DNA of 54,159 nucleotides from UBA5399 sp964464145 (GCA_964464145.1 CAYXFB010000011.1:1-54159); one strand, 5' to 3'. Numbered from the stretch's first letter, positions 23,598-32,900 are shown. Made by a program: numbers and translations. The notes: generated by a model from the sequence alone, not told the origin.

Positions 23598-24055
23598 TTG
23601 TGTAGAGCTGTATGTAGAGAAGCGCCGCTCCCTAGCTCCGCTGGTATGGTTAGATGTAAGCCATTGTTTTAGTTGCTGCGCTAAAGTTTCCTTACGAAAC
23701 CCATCTTCCCCACCCGCTCAGAGTATGGGGGTAGGAGGGTTTGAGGTTGGCTATTGTTTGAGCGTCGCCGCTTGCTAGTATCGCTGGGACGGTTGGCGGT
23801 TTGCTGTTGTCGCGTTTGCTGCGCTAAAGTTTTCTTACGAAACCCATCTTCCCCGTCCGCTCAGAGTATGGGGTAGGAGGGTTTGAGGTTTGCTGTTGTT
23901 TGAGCGTCGCCGTTTGCTAGTATCGCTGGGACGGTTGGCGGCTTGCTGTTGTTTTAGTTGCTGCGCTAAAGTTTCCTTACGGAACCCATCTTCCCCGTCC
24001 GCTCAGAGTATGGGGTAGGAGGGTTTGAGGTGGGCTGTTGTTTGAGTTCGAACCA
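23598..24055. repeat. Tandem array B: about 3.2 units of 142 bp
   Basis: The shared block GCTGCGCTAAAG starts at 23675, 23818 and 23960 (periods 143 and 142); the part before 23675 aligns with the end of a further unit. Each unit contains CCCATCTTCCCC and GGGGTAGGAGGG facing each other across GTCCGCTCAGAGTAT, an imperfect 12-bp stem. Units are about 90% identical, indicating recent amplification or gene conversion. No coding frame runs through them. Confidence 0.85.
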
Positions 24056-24067
24056 AAATGATTGCCA

Positions 24068-24105
24068 AGCACAAAAAGCGTATAGTTATATACGCTTTTT
24101 GTGCT
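24068..24105 (-). terminator. Terminator of the hprK-crh cluster
   Basis: A perfect 17-bp stem (AGCACAAAAAGCGTATA with its complement) and a GTTA loop, containing A5/T5 runs, 40 bases past the stop of the Crh-like gene. Its symmetry would let it work in both directions. Confidence 0.8.
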
Positions 24106-24145
24106 ATATTAAAATTTAAATAAAAAACTACAAAATGCCGGTTAC

Positions 24146-24409
24146 TTATTCGCCGAAATTGTTTTCTACCAACTCGGCCAATGCCGCAACGGCTTCTTTT
24201 TCATCCTTGCCGTTGGCAAATACATAGATGGATTCCCCGTACTTAACGCCCAGAGAAAGCAGCCCCATTATGCTCTTTGCGTTTATCTTTTTGTTGGAAA
24301 ACTCAATCAGGATCTGAGAATCGTACTGGTTCGCCACCTGTACAAAACTCGCGGCGGCCTTTGCCTTCAAACCATCGTAATTGTTGATTACTAATTCCTT
24401 GTAAATCAT
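24146..24409 (-). CDS. HPr paralogue lacking His15 (Crh-like)
   Basis: 87 residues, HPr fold. The position of the PTS phosphorylation histidine reads GLK15AKAAASF where HPr has GLHARPA, so it cannot accept phosphate from enzyme I. The regulatory serine is kept: NAKS46IMGLLSLGV matches the HPr-kinase site. This is the same logic as Bacillus Crh (Gln15, Ser46), a pure regulator that binds CcpA after phosphorylation by HprK. GGGAGG precedes the ATG, which overlaps the whiA stop (ATGA). It is the last gene of the cluster that also encodes HprK. A Crh-type role is inferred; the true PTS HPr must be encoded elsewhere if the organism has a PTS. Confidence 0.88.
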   Translation of the reverse strand: MIYKELVINNYDGLKAKAAASFVQVANQYDSQILIEFSNKKINAKSIMGLLSLGVKYGESIYVFANGKDEKEAVAALAELVENNFGE

Positions 24410-25314
24410 ATAGATTCCTCCCTTTTGTATGTATTCGCTATAGAACTTAATTTTCTGAAACGGTGATTCATGGCGGACTTTGTGGCTCCGCACATTTCGC
24501 AAAGCTCTTGCAAGGTGGCCTCGGGATTGTCTATTCTCAAAGCCGCCGCCTCTTTAAGCGGCCCGCTCAGTTTGTCGATACCTATGTTTTTTTCTATTAT
24601 ATTTATGTTTTCAAGCTGGGACAGCGCGGCGTTCACAGTTTTGTTTATGTTTGCCGTATCGCAATTCACCGCGCGGTTCACGTTGTTGCGCATTTCCTTG
24701 AGCACGCGCACGTTTTCCAGATCCAGCGTGGAAGAATGAGCTCCAAGTAATGTTAATAGCGATGCGATTCCGTCCCCTTCGTTCAAGTATACCACATAAT
24801 TTTGCTTGCGGTGTATAATTTTTGATTTTATATTAAAATAAAACATCAAATCTTTCAAAACCTCCGCAAAGCCGGAAGAATTGAGCACAAATTCCAAATG
24901 ATAATTTTTCCTCGGGTTCGAAACGCTGCCGCAGCCCAAAAACGCGCCGCGCAGTACAGACAGCCTGCTTTCGCCGTCTGTTGCGTACTCTTGGGGCAAC
25001 ACCATGCCAAGCTCCTCGGCGTGAAGCAATTTGAGCAGCTTTTGCGCGCCCTCCGCCACCACCGAATAGGTGTGCTTCTTCTTGAGCTGGCTTTCCTTCA
25101 CCTCCACCAGAGAATCCAGGCCGAAATGCTTTGTCAAACCATATATGCGCTTTGCTACGGCCATGTTTTCCGTGCTGTATTTTAGGCTTGAGCCCTTGGA
25201 ATTTATGCTTATGCTGCCGCAGACGAAGGTGAGTGCGAACAGCTCGGCCGCTACAAATTCCGCTTTGGGTGCCTGCAAACAGATCTCGTTTTTGGCTTCC
25301 GCTGAAAAAGACAA
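24406..25314 (-). CDS. whiA: DNA-binding protein WhiA
   Basis: 302 residues from a TTG start with AGGAGG 7 bases upstream. N-terminal degenerate LAGLIDADG homing-endonuclease-like domains (RGAFLGCGSVSNPRKNYHLEF, about residues 120-140) and a C-terminal helix-turn-helix (NPEATLQELCEMCGATKSAMNHRFRKL). WhiA is linked to sporulation control in actinobacteria and to chromosome segregation/division in Firmicutes. It lies 11 bases after rapZ and overlaps the crh-like gene by 4 bases. The yvcK gene that usually stands between rapZ and whiA is missing here. Confidence 0.95.
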   Translation of the reverse strand: MSFSAEAKNEICLQAPKAEFVAAELFALTFVCGSISINSKGSSLKYSTENMAVAKRIYGLTKHFGLDSLVEVKESQLKKKHTYSVVAEGAQKLLKLLHAEELGMVLPQEYATDGESRLSVLRGAFLGCGSVSNPRKNYHLEFVLNSSGFAEVLKDLMFYFNIKSKIIHRKQNYVVYLNEGDGIASLLTLLGAHSSTLDLENVRVLKEMRNNVNRAVNCDTANINKTVNAALSQLENINIIEKNIGIDKLSGPLKEAAALRIDNPEATLQELCEMCGATKSAMNHRFRKLSSIANTYKREESI

Positions 25315-25325
25315 GGCAAATCCTC

Positions 25326-26195
25326 CTAGGACTGCAAATTTTTCTCCAGCGTCAGGTCGCGGTGCTCTATTGTGACCTTCATGCCGTTTTCGTCCAGCCT
25401 TCTGTATAGCTCCTCAGACATCGCCACGCTGCGGTGCATGCCGCCCGTGCAGCCTATGCCTATAACCAGCTGCTTCTTATCCTCGCTCATGAAGCTGGGC
25501 GCGAGAGCCGTAACAAGGCTGGTGAGCTCGCTCAAAAAGAACTGCGCCTGATCGAAGGAGAGCACAAAATTTCGCACCTCGCCGTCCAGCCCGCTCTTTT
25601 GCCGCATGCCTTCCACGTAGAAAGGGTTTTCTATGAAGCGCATATCAAAAACCATGTCCGCGTCAAGCGGTATGCCGCGCTTGTAACCGAAGGATATTAT
25701 GGAAATATGCAAACGGTTGTCATCCGGTGCGGAATACAGGTCGTCTATGACCTTCTTGAGCTTCATGACCGAATAGCTCGTGGTATCTATAACGTGGTTG
25801 GCCATGTCCTTTAGCTGTTGCAGCTTGAGACGCTCGGCGTGCACGCCTGTGAGTATTTCGCCGCTGCCCGAAACGGGGTGCTTTCTGCGCACCTCTTTAA
25901 AGCGCTTTACGAGGGTTTCGTCCGTCGCGTCCAAAAACAGTATGTCAAGCTCCAGCTCCATTTCCTTCAAAAGATCTATCGTTTCATATATAGAATCGAA
26001 AAAATCGCCCATGCGGGTGTCCACCGCCACGGCCACCTTGCCGCAGTGCTGCGCGTCCGTTTGGCACAGGCAGGCGAAGGAGGGTATGAGCTCGGGCATA
26101 AGATTGTCCACACAATAATAGCCCAGATCCTCAAGCCGCCGCAGCGCCGAAGAGCGTCCCGCTCCCGATAAACCCGTAACTATGGTAAATTTCAT
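25326..26195 (-). CDS. rapZ: RapZ/YvcJ nucleotide-binding RNase adapter protein
   Basis: 289 residues. P-loop GLSGAGRSS at residues 8-16 carries Arg in place of the usual Lys, a variant I also recall from actinobacterial members. It is followed by the family marker LEDLGYYCVDNLMPEL and the C-terminal domain with FGYKRGIPLDADMVFDMRFIENPFY and IGIGCTGGMHRSVAMSEEL. RapZ proteins bind nucleotides and glucosamine-6-phosphate or RNA in Proteobacteria; in Firmicutes the role is less clear. GGAGG 7 bases before the ATG. 57 bases after the PHP gene. Confidence 0.94.
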   Translation of the reverse strand: MKFTIVTGLSGAGRSSALRRLEDLGYYCVDNLMPELIPSFACLCQTDAQHCGKVAVAVDTRMGDFFDSIYETIDLLKEMELELDILFLDATDETLVKRFKEVRRKHPVSGSGEILTGVHAERLKLQQLKDMANHVIDTTSYSVMKLKKVIDDLYSAPDDNRLHISIISFGYKRGIPLDADMVFDMRFIENPFYVEGMRQKSGLDGEVRNFVLSFDQAQFFLSELTSLVTALAPSFMSEDKKQLVIGIGCTGGMHRSVAMSEELYRRLDENGMKVTIEHRDLTLEKNLQS

Positions 26196-26252
26196 AAATG
26201 TTCCTCCGTGCGCTCCGGAATGTTCCGAAACGTTTTGCGACTGGCTGATACG

Positions 26253-26960
26253 CTAGGCCGCGTTTATTATTTGGCCGGCGGTGATGCCCGCCTGCTCCGC
26301 TTTTTCTATTGCGGCGCGGAAATCTCCCACCCGCTCGGGAGAGTGCGCGTCGCTGCCTATTGCGAACTTCACGCCCGTCTGCGCGCATTCTATGAGCTCT
26401 TCCACCGTGAACTCCGGGTGCTTGGCATTTATCTCGAGCGCCGTGCCCGCCGCTGCCGCCGCCCGGGCCAGCCGCACCTTATCAAGCGGTACGCCATAGC
26501 CGGGGTGGGTTATAACGTCCACTTTATACCGATTTACCGCGGCAATGTACGCATCGGTAAATTTGTCCGCCGTCTTAGCGTCGTGACGCTTGGGAAGCAT
26601 GAAATCCAGCTTGCTTTTGAGCCCCCTATAGCCGGACATCTTGTGGTAGCCGAACATCAGCATATCGAACTCTTTTTCGTAGCCCGCCGGCATATCCAGC
26701 TCACCGTCAAGAGATATTATGTTGAGCTCCACATTGCTGTAAACATCTATCTGCCCTCGAAACTTTTGCTTCGCTTCCGCTATTGCTTTTAGGTATTTGT
26801 CTATATCCCGCACACCGTAAAACAGGTGGGAAAAGCCGTGGTCGCTTATGACTATGCCCGCCAGCCCGCGCGACATGGCGGCTCTCACATTGTCCTCCAC
26901 GCTGCCCGTGCCGTGGCTGTGCGTCGTATGCGTATGTATGTCGCAGGTTATATCAATCAT
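26253..26960 (-). CDS. PHP-domain phosphoesterase
   Basis: 235 residues from the ATG at 26960, which overlaps the end of murB by 8 bases and has GGGAG 6 bases upstream. PHP metal site: D-IHTHTTHSHGTG (HxH), ISDHGFSHL, NVELNII, GYHKM, THPGYG and AIGSDAHSPERVG, together a complete set for a trinuclear metal phosphoesterase (YcdX/histidinol-phosphatase-like). The substrate is unknown. Its place between murB and rapZ is common in clostridial versions of this cluster. Confidence 0.88.
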   Translation of the reverse strand: MIDITCDIHTHTTHSHGTGSVEDNVRAAMSRGLAGIVISDHGFSHLFYGVRDIDKYLKAIAEAKQKFRGQIDVYSNVELNIISLDGELDMPAGYEKEFDMLMFGYHKMSGYRGLKSKLDFMLPKRHDAKTADKFTDAYIAAVNRYKVDVITHPGYGVPLDKVRLARAAAAAGTALEINAKHPEFTVEELIECAQTGVKFAIGSDAHSPERVGDFRAAIEKAEQAGITAGQIINAA

Positions 26961-27861
26961 CAAATTCTCCCAGCAGCCGTACCTCGGGCTCAAGCCGTAC
27001 GCCCGTTTCGGCAAACACCCGCTCCGTTACGTTTTTCATGAGGCCGCGTATATCGGAGGAGGTAGCGCCGCCGGTATTTATTATAAACCCGGCGTGCTTG
27101 GGCGAAACCTGCGCGCCGCCCAAGCATTCGCCCTTGAGGCCGCACCGCTCTATGAGCGCGCCCGCGAAATGGCCTTCCGGGCGTTTGAATGTGCTGCCCG
27201 CGCTGGGGAACTCCAGCGGCTGCTTTTCCCGCCGCTTGGCCGCCAGCTCTTCGATCTTTGCCATGCTTTGTTCTTTGTTGCCCGCAGGAAGCGCAAAGGT
27301 TGCCGAGAGCACGGTATGGCCGGCGCCCGAAACTATGCTGTGGCGGTAGGCGAACTCCATCTGAGCGTTGGAGAGTTCTTTTACCTCGCCGTCCGCCGCC
27401 AGTAGACGCACGCTCTTTATATATTCGCCCAGCTCACCGCCGTACGCGCCCGCGTTCATCACCACGCCGCCGCCCAGAGACCCGGGTATGCCCGCCGCGA
27501 ATTCCAGCCCGCCCAGCGAAGCGTTCGTCGCCGCCAAAGCCACCTGCTTGAGCGAAACGCCCGCGCCCGCCGTCAGATTATTTCCATCTATGTTTATATC
27601 TCCGAAGCAGATTTTAAGCGTAACACCCACAAGCCCCGCGTCCGATACCAGCAGGTTGGAGCCTCGGCCTATTATTCGGCAGGGCAGCTCGTTTTGCCGT
27701 GCCATGCGCATCGCCTCTATGAAGGTCTGCTCCGTATTCGGTATAAGCAAAAACTCCGCGCAGCCGCCCGTTTTGAAGCTGGTGTGCGCGCTCATGGGTT
27801 CGTTTAAAAGCAATTGCGCGTCGCCCGCAAGCGAAGCGAATATTTCGTGCAATTTCGTCAT
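26953..27861 (-). CDS. murB: UDP-N-acetylmuramate dehydrogenase
   Basis: 302 residues from the ATG at 27861, which overlaps the hprK stop (ATGA); upstream in-frame sequence belongs to hprK. FAD-dependent reduction of UDP-GlcNAc-enolpyruvate in peptidoglycan synthesis. Visible: NEPMSAHTSFKTGGCAEF and RIIGRGSNLLVSDAG (FAD), AGIPGSLGGGVVMNAGAYGGE, the catalytic Ser in SAGSTFKRP and the final Glu in VRLEPEVRLLGEF. Lack of the Tyr loop makes it type IIb, usual in Firmicutes. Central gene of the hprK cluster. Confidence 0.95.
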   Translation of the reverse strand: MTKLHEIFASLAGDAQLLLNEPMSAHTSFKTGGCAEFLLIPNTEQTFIEAMRMARQNELPCRIIGRGSNLLVSDAGLVGVTLKICFGDINIDGNNLTAGAGVSLKQVALAATNASLGGLEFAAGIPGSLGGGVVMNAGAYGGELGEYIKSVRLLAADGEVKELSNAQMEFAYRHSIVSGAGHTVLSATFALPAGNKEQSMAKIEELAAKRREKQPLEFPSAGSTFKRPEGHFAGALIERCGLKGECLGGAQVSPKHAGFIINTGGATSSDIRGLMKNVTERVFAETGVRLEPEVRLLGEFDD

Positions 27862-28778
27862 GGACTCTGTATCACATCCATTATATTTTGTGCCAGCCAT
27901 TCGCCGCCGCCCTGGCCAATGCTTTTAAGACGGAAGTTCATGGCCGCGACCTCCATTACTATGGCGATGTTTCTGCCCGGCCGAACGGGCAGCGTGATCT
28001 GCGGAACCTTTATCCCCAGCAGCGTTATGTAGTTTTCCGCGTTTCCTATGCGGTCTATGTCCTTTATATCGCCAAGCTCTAGGTGAACGGACAGCGTTAT
28101 GCCCTTTTCGCGCACGATGGAGCCCATGCCGTACAGCACGGAAACGTCTATTATACCTATGCCGCGGATCTCCATCATGTGACGGATTATGTCCGGCGAG
28201 CGACCCACCAGCGTATCGTCTGAGAGCTTGTGTATCTCCACCACGTCGTCCGCCACGAAACGGTGGCCGCGCTTAACAAGCTCCAGCGCCGTTTCGCTCT
28301 TGCCCACGCCGCTCTCGCCCGTTATGAAAATGCCCACGCCGTATATATCCATAAGGCCGCCGTGGCGGGATATGGAGGGGGCAAGCGTTTCGTCTAAAAA
28401 TATGGACGCCTTGTGGCTGAGCTTTGTTGTGGTGAGCCCGCTCATCAGAACCGGTACGTTGTATTTTCTGGCGCAATCCAAAAATTCGTCGGGCGGCATG
28501 AGGTTTCGGCCTATGAGCACGCAGGGTATGGGGCTTGAGAAAAACTTCTCCAGCCGCTCTATACGCGTGTCCGTGGGCAGCGTTTGAAGATAGCTCATCT
28601 CCACCATGCCGAAAAGCTGTATGCGGTTTACGGCAAAGTATTCGAAAAAGCCGGTCATTTGCAGACCCGGACGGTTTAGATCGCTTGAATCTATCTCCGC
28701 CGTATCGCGCGTGCCCATGTAGAGTATGCTCAGGTTCAAAGCTTCCACGAGGTCCTTGATCTTGATAAGACGTTTCAT
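27858..28778 (-). CDS. hprK: HPr kinase/phosphorylase
   Basis: 306 residues. N-terminal regulatory domain (1-130) and C-terminal kinase domain with SRHG (His139), Walker A TGESGVGKSETALEL (153-167), RFVADD and the family signature MEIRGIGIIDVSVLYG. It phosphorylates and dephosphorylates Ser46 of HPr or Crh in response to ATP, fructose-1,6-bisphosphate and phosphate. GGGAGG precedes the ATG. It heads hprK-murB-PHP-rapZ-whiA-crh-like, so kinase and one substrate protein are cotranscribed. A short MITE-like repeat sits just upstream and may carry or displace the promoter. Confidence 0.97.
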   Translation of the reverse strand: MKRLIKIKDLVEALNLSILYMGTRDTAEIDSSDLNRPGLQMTGFFEYFAVNRIQLFGMVEMSYLQTLPTDTRIERLEKFFSSPIPCVLIGRNLMPPDEFLDCARKYNVPVLMSGLTTTKLSHKASIFLDETLAPSISRHGGLMDIYGVGIFITGESGVGKSETALELVKRGHRFVADDVVEIHKLSDDTLVGRSPDIIRHMMEIRGIGIIDVSVLYGMGSIVREKGITLSVHLELGDIKDIDRIGNAENYITLLGIKVPQITLPVRPGRNIAIVMEVAAMNFRLKSIGQGGGEWLAQNIMDVIQSP

Positions 28779-28797
28779 GGCCTTACCTCCCTGTTTA

Positions 28798-28861
28798 TTT
28801 CAATTACCAAAGTGCTTGCGCTTTATATAGCGCGAAGCGCGTTTGGAATTAGTATTATATG
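28798..28861 (-). repeat. MITE-like repeat, family A, short copy
   Basis: Minus strand begins TAATACTAATTCCAAACGCG and continues with a hairpin (AGCGCG/CGCGCT) and a second GC pairing, ending near CCAAAGTGCTTG on the plus strand. The terminal segment and the GCGC hairpin match the copies at 38928 and 46132; the middle portion is missing. Confidence 0.65.
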
Positions 28862-28868
28862 GTATGAA

Positions 28869-29663
28869 CTATTTGTCCAGTACAAACTTTTCTATCGCCT
28901 TGGCAACGCCGTCATCATCGCAGGCGTCCGTTATATAGTCCGCCATTTCCAGTATGTGCGGGCGGGCGTTTTTCACGGCTATGCCAAGACCGGCGTATTC
29001 CATCATGCTCGCGTCTATATCGCTGTCGCCTATTGCTATTATCTGCTCGGGCGCTATATCAAGCTTCTTTGCCACGAAGGCCAGGCCGGTGCCTTTTGAT
29101 GTTTCCGGGTTCAGCACCTCAAGGTATTCAAGCTGCGAATTCTGTATCAAGAACTCGGGGAACATCTGCGTTACCTCGGCGCGGTATTTGGCGATGTTTT
29201 CCGCCGTGTCCACCATGAGTATTTTGGGCGTGAGTATGGGCTCCCGCTCCAATAGATCCGGATCGGCCTCGCCCTCCATGCTGCACTGTTTTTCGTAAAA
29301 GTCCGAAAACTGCGAATGCTTGGGGTAGCGAAGGCCCTCCTCCAAATATACCTGATAGTGTATGTTCCTAAGCGCCGCCCAGCGCATCACCTGCTTTGCG
29401 GCAACGGGAGGGAGATTGGCGGAAAACACAACGTGTCCATCCGTGTCCACAACCTGGCCGCCTGCCAGGCAAATGGTATAATCGTTTATGCCCAGCATGT
29501 TGTTGTATATATTTATGCTCTGGTAGGCTCTGCCCGAAACCAGCACAATGTGTACACCTTTTTCCATAGCGCGCTTTATAGCGTCCTTTTCGCGCGCGGT
29601 AACTCTTTTTTGTTCGTCCAGCAGTGTGTCGTCGAGATCGATCGCAATCAGTTTATAGTCCAT
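28869..29663 (-). CDS. Cof-type HAD phosphatase
   Basis: 264 residues from the ATG at 29663 (AAAGGA 6 bases upstream). HAD motif I IDLDDTLLDE with nucleophile Asp near residue 8, motif II LVSGRAY, large C2B cap domain, motif III Lys in STGTGLAFVAKKL-like ETSKGTGLA, motif IV IGDSDIDASMMEYAGLGIAVKNA. These enzymes dephosphorylate sugar phosphates, flavin or pyridoxal phosphate; specificity cannot be read. Monocistronic or leading into hprK (90 bases downstream). A perfect palindrome overlaps its promoter. Confidence 0.9.
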   Translation of the reverse strand: MDYKLIAIDLDDTLLDEQKRVTAREKDAIKRAMEKGVHIVLVSGRAYQSINIYNNMLGINDYTICLAGGQVVDTDGHVVFSANLPPVAAKQVMRWAALRNIHYQVYLEEGLRYPKHSQFSDFYEKQCSMEGEADPDLLEREPILTPKILMVDTAENIAKYRAEVTQMFPEFLIQNSQLEYLEVLNPETSKGTGLAFVAKKLDIAPEQIIAIGDSDIDASMMEYAGLGIAVKNARPHILEMADYITDACDDDGVAKAIEKFVLDK

Positions 29664-29682
29664 CTTGTTTCCTTTCAAATTT

Positions 29683-29724
29683 CCTGTATAAACCTATTAT
29701 ACAGGATAAGTATTGTTTTGTGAA
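29683..29724 (-). promoter_or_regulatory. Promoter with overlapping palindromic operator, Cof gene
   Basis: Minus-strand TTCACA, 17-base spacer, TATAAT (29696-29724). The palindrome CCTGTATAA-ACCTA-TTATACAGG (29683-29705, perfect 9-bp arms) covers the -10 box and the transcription start, suggesting repressor control by an unknown factor. Confidence 0.6.
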
Positions 29725-29867
29725 GCGGCAGCGGAGGCGCGCGGCCACCATGAAATTATATAATACCGCTCTGCAAAACACGGTAATGTGGTTAAAAAAA
29801 GAGCGTGAAAATTTTTGCCGCACTTTTTTGGCGTGCGCGCGCACTGTTTATGGCAGGGGCTATATGG

Positions 29868-29873
29868 TATAAT
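29868..29873 (+). promoter_or_regulatory. Possible -10 box for dnaE
   Basis: TATAAT 45 bases upstream of the dnaE ATG. No convincing -35 box (TGTTTA at 17 bases), so the promoter is weak or depends on other contacts. Bases 29725-29860 hold no gene I can support. Confidence 0.4.
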
Positions 29874-29917
29874 GCGGGTATGGGAAAAACTTTTGAAAAA
29901 TATCACGGAGGCAGGGC

Positions 29918-32900
29918 ATGAGCGGTTTTACGCATCTGCATGTGCATACGGAATACAGCCTTTTGGACGGCGCGGGAAGGATAAAGGATATCGTTGCGCG
30001 CGCGGCTGAAATGGGCATGGACAGCCTGGCCATAACCGACCACGGCGCGATGTATGGGGTTATAGATTTTTACAAGCAGGCCAAGGCGGCGGGAATAAAG
30101 CCCATAATTGGCTGCGAGGTCTATGTGGCCTCGGGCAGCCGTCTTGAGAAAACATCGGTGGCCAAAGAATACGCGCACCTCATATTGCTGGCAAAAAACG
30201 AGCTGGGCTACAAAAACCTAATGAAGCTGGTTTCCGAGGGTTTTTTGACCGGATTTTACTATAAACCGAGGATAGATTACACGCTGCTTAAAAAGCACAG
30301 TATGGGTTTGGTATGCCTTTCGGCCTGCTTGGCGGGCGACGTGCAGCGCCAGCTCTCGGCCAACGATTACGCGGGAGCAAAGGCCACGGCCGAAATGCTG
30401 CGCGATATGTTCGGCGAAGATTTTTATTTGGAAATACAGGATCACGGAATCGCGGAGCAGCGGCGCATAAACCCGCTGATACTCAAGCTGGCGGAGGAAA
30501 CCGCAATAAAATGCGTCGCCACGAACGATGTACACTACGTGGAAAAGCGGGACGCATATTCGCAGGACGTCATGATGTGCATTGGCACGGCCACCACCAT
30601 TGATGAGCCCGGCCGCATGGCCTTTGATTCGGAGGAGTTTTACCTCAAGAGCGAGGAGGAGATGCGCGCGCTCTTTCCCAACGCGCCGCAGGTCATAGAA
30701 AACACAGCCGAGGTGGCGGAAAAATGCAACCTGAGCATAGAGTTCGGCAATTACCATCTGCCCCACTTTGAGGTGCCGGAGGGCAACACGAACACGGGCT
30801 ACCTAGAGCGGGTGGCGCGCGAGGGGCTTGCGCAAAGGTACGCGGACACGGCAGCCGTGGAGGAGCGCTTTGCCTTCGAGCTGAACACCATAAACCAGAT
30901 GGGATTTACGGATTATTTCCTCATAGTGTGGGATTTTGTGCGCTTCGCAAAGCAGCAGGGGATCATGGTGGGCCCGGGCAGGGGCAGCGCGGCGGGCAGC
31001 ATAGTGGCCTACGCGCTGGGCATCACAAACATAGACCCCATACGCTACAACCTTCTGTTTGAGCGTTTTTTGAATCCGGAGCGCATAAGCATGCCGGATA
31101 TAGATATAGATTTTTGCTATGAGCGGCGGCAGGAGGTTATAGACTACGTCACCGAAAAATATGGCGAGGACAAGGTGGCGCAGATAATAACCTTTGGCAC
31201 GATGGGTGCGCGGCTGGTAATTCGCGACGTGGCGCGTGTGCTGAACATGAGCGTGGCCGAGGCGGATCGCCTTGCCAAGATGATACCCTTTGAGCTCAAG
31301 ATGACTATTGACAGAGCGATGGAGCGAAACGAAAAGCTGCGCGCCGAATACCAAAACAACGATCTGGTGCACCGCGTAATAGATATTTCGCGCAGGCTGG
31401 AGGGTATGCCCCGCCACGCCTCCACGCACGCGGCGGGCGTTGTTATATCACAAAATCCCATAACGGAGTACGCACCGCTGCAAAAGAACAGCAAGGACGA
31501 GAGCGTGATGACGCAATACCCCATGAAGCAGCTTGAGGATCTGGGGCTTTTAAAAATGGACTTTCTGGGTTTGCGCACGCTTACCGTGATACGCGACGCG
31601 GTTAACATGGCGGAGCAAAACCATGGCGTGAGGATAGATATAGACGCTATAGATATGGAGGACGCTTCGGTATACGCGCTCATAGCATCGGGCGAGACGG
31701 AGGGCATGTTCCAGCTGGAAAGCGGGGGCATGCGGCGGCTGATGACAGACCTTGCGCCGCACAATCTGGATGAGATAATGGTGGGTATATCCCTCTTTCG
31801 GCCAGGCCCGATGGAGAGCATACCCGAATATCTGCGCTGCCGGCACAATCCGGAGGGTGTGAAATACGCGCACCCCATGCTTGCGCCCATATTGGAAGAA
31901 ACCTACGGCTGCATGGTGTATCAGGAGCAGATAATGCGCATAGTGCGTGATGTTGCGGGCTATTCGCTGGCGAGGAGCGACCTCGTGCGACGCGCCATGA
32001 GCAAGAAGCAGCAATCGGTACTTGAAAAGGAACGCAGGCTGTTCATATATGGCGGCGAGGAGGACGGAGCAAGTATAGACGGCGCGGTGGCGCGCGGTAT
32101 GGACGAAGCCACGGCAACCGATCTTTTCGACCAGATGATGGCCTTCGCAAACTACGCCTTCAATAAATCGCACGCCTGCGCCTACGCGGTGGTGGCCTAC
32201 CAAACGGCCTGGCTAAAGCGCTACTATCCGGTGGAGTTTATGACGGCGCTCCTGAACAGCTTTATATCTCACAAGCCCAAGCTGGCCGAATATATAGGCT
32301 ATTTGAAGCGCGCGGGCATAGCCATGCTGCCGCCCGATATAAACCGCTCCACCATGCGCTTTTCCACCGAAAACGGGGGCATACGCTTCGGCCTTGCCGC
32401 CATAGCCTACGTGGGCGACGCTATAGACGAGGTTATCGGCCGCAGGGGTGCGGGCTACCGCGATTTTGACGATTTCGTGGGCAAAAATACTGATGTGCTG
32501 AACAAAAAACGCCTCGAAAGCCTTATACTCTCCGGCTGCTTCGATTGCTTTGGCATAAAGCGCGCGCAGCTCATGGAGGTATACGCAAACGTATTGGGCG
32601 ACGCCGCCGCGGCGGGCAAGCGGTTGGCAAGCGGGCAGATGTCTCTTTTTGACAGCGCGGAGGAGGAGTTTTCCGTGCTTAAAACCAATCTGCCCGAGGT
32701 GGAGGAATACCCGGCGGAAAAGCTGCTTTCACTGGAAAAGGAGATGACCGGTCTATACATAAGCGGTCACCCGCTGGACGATATGGCCGCCGTTATAGAC
32801 GCGCAAAAATTTAACATAGGCGACATAATGCGCACGGCGGACGATGAAGCCACCATGTACGAATTTGACGGGCGGGAGGTTTCGTTAATTGGCATAGTGG

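Larger units (their letters stand above)
23199..24067. other. Gene-free region with two tandem-repeat arrays
   Basis: About 870 bases between the zapA terminator and the terminator of the hprK cluster, containing no gene I can support. Small frames open here on both strands, but they are generated by the repeats, whose 95- and 142-base periods break any common reading frame. Content: array A (about 23259-23515), a GC-rich stretch at 23515-23590 with CCCGCGCGGAGGCGCGGG-type pairing, and array B (about 23598-24055). No promoter, tRNA or CRISPR structure was recognised. Confidence 0.7.

Noticed and set aside
23149..23672. Three overlapping plus-strand frames with repeated FYFIVF-like peptides
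   Set aside because: They arise from array A in different frames; the 95/96-base period shifts the frame, there are no ribosome sites and the products resemble no family.
23259..24055. CRISPR array
   Set aside because: Units are 95 and 142 bp, contiguous, without short repeats separated by unique spacers, and there are no cas genes in the window.
26131..26388. Minus-strand frame between rapZ and the PHP gene
   Set aside because: Overlaps both real genes in another frame and encodes an Arg/Gly-rich peptide without motif or ribosome site.
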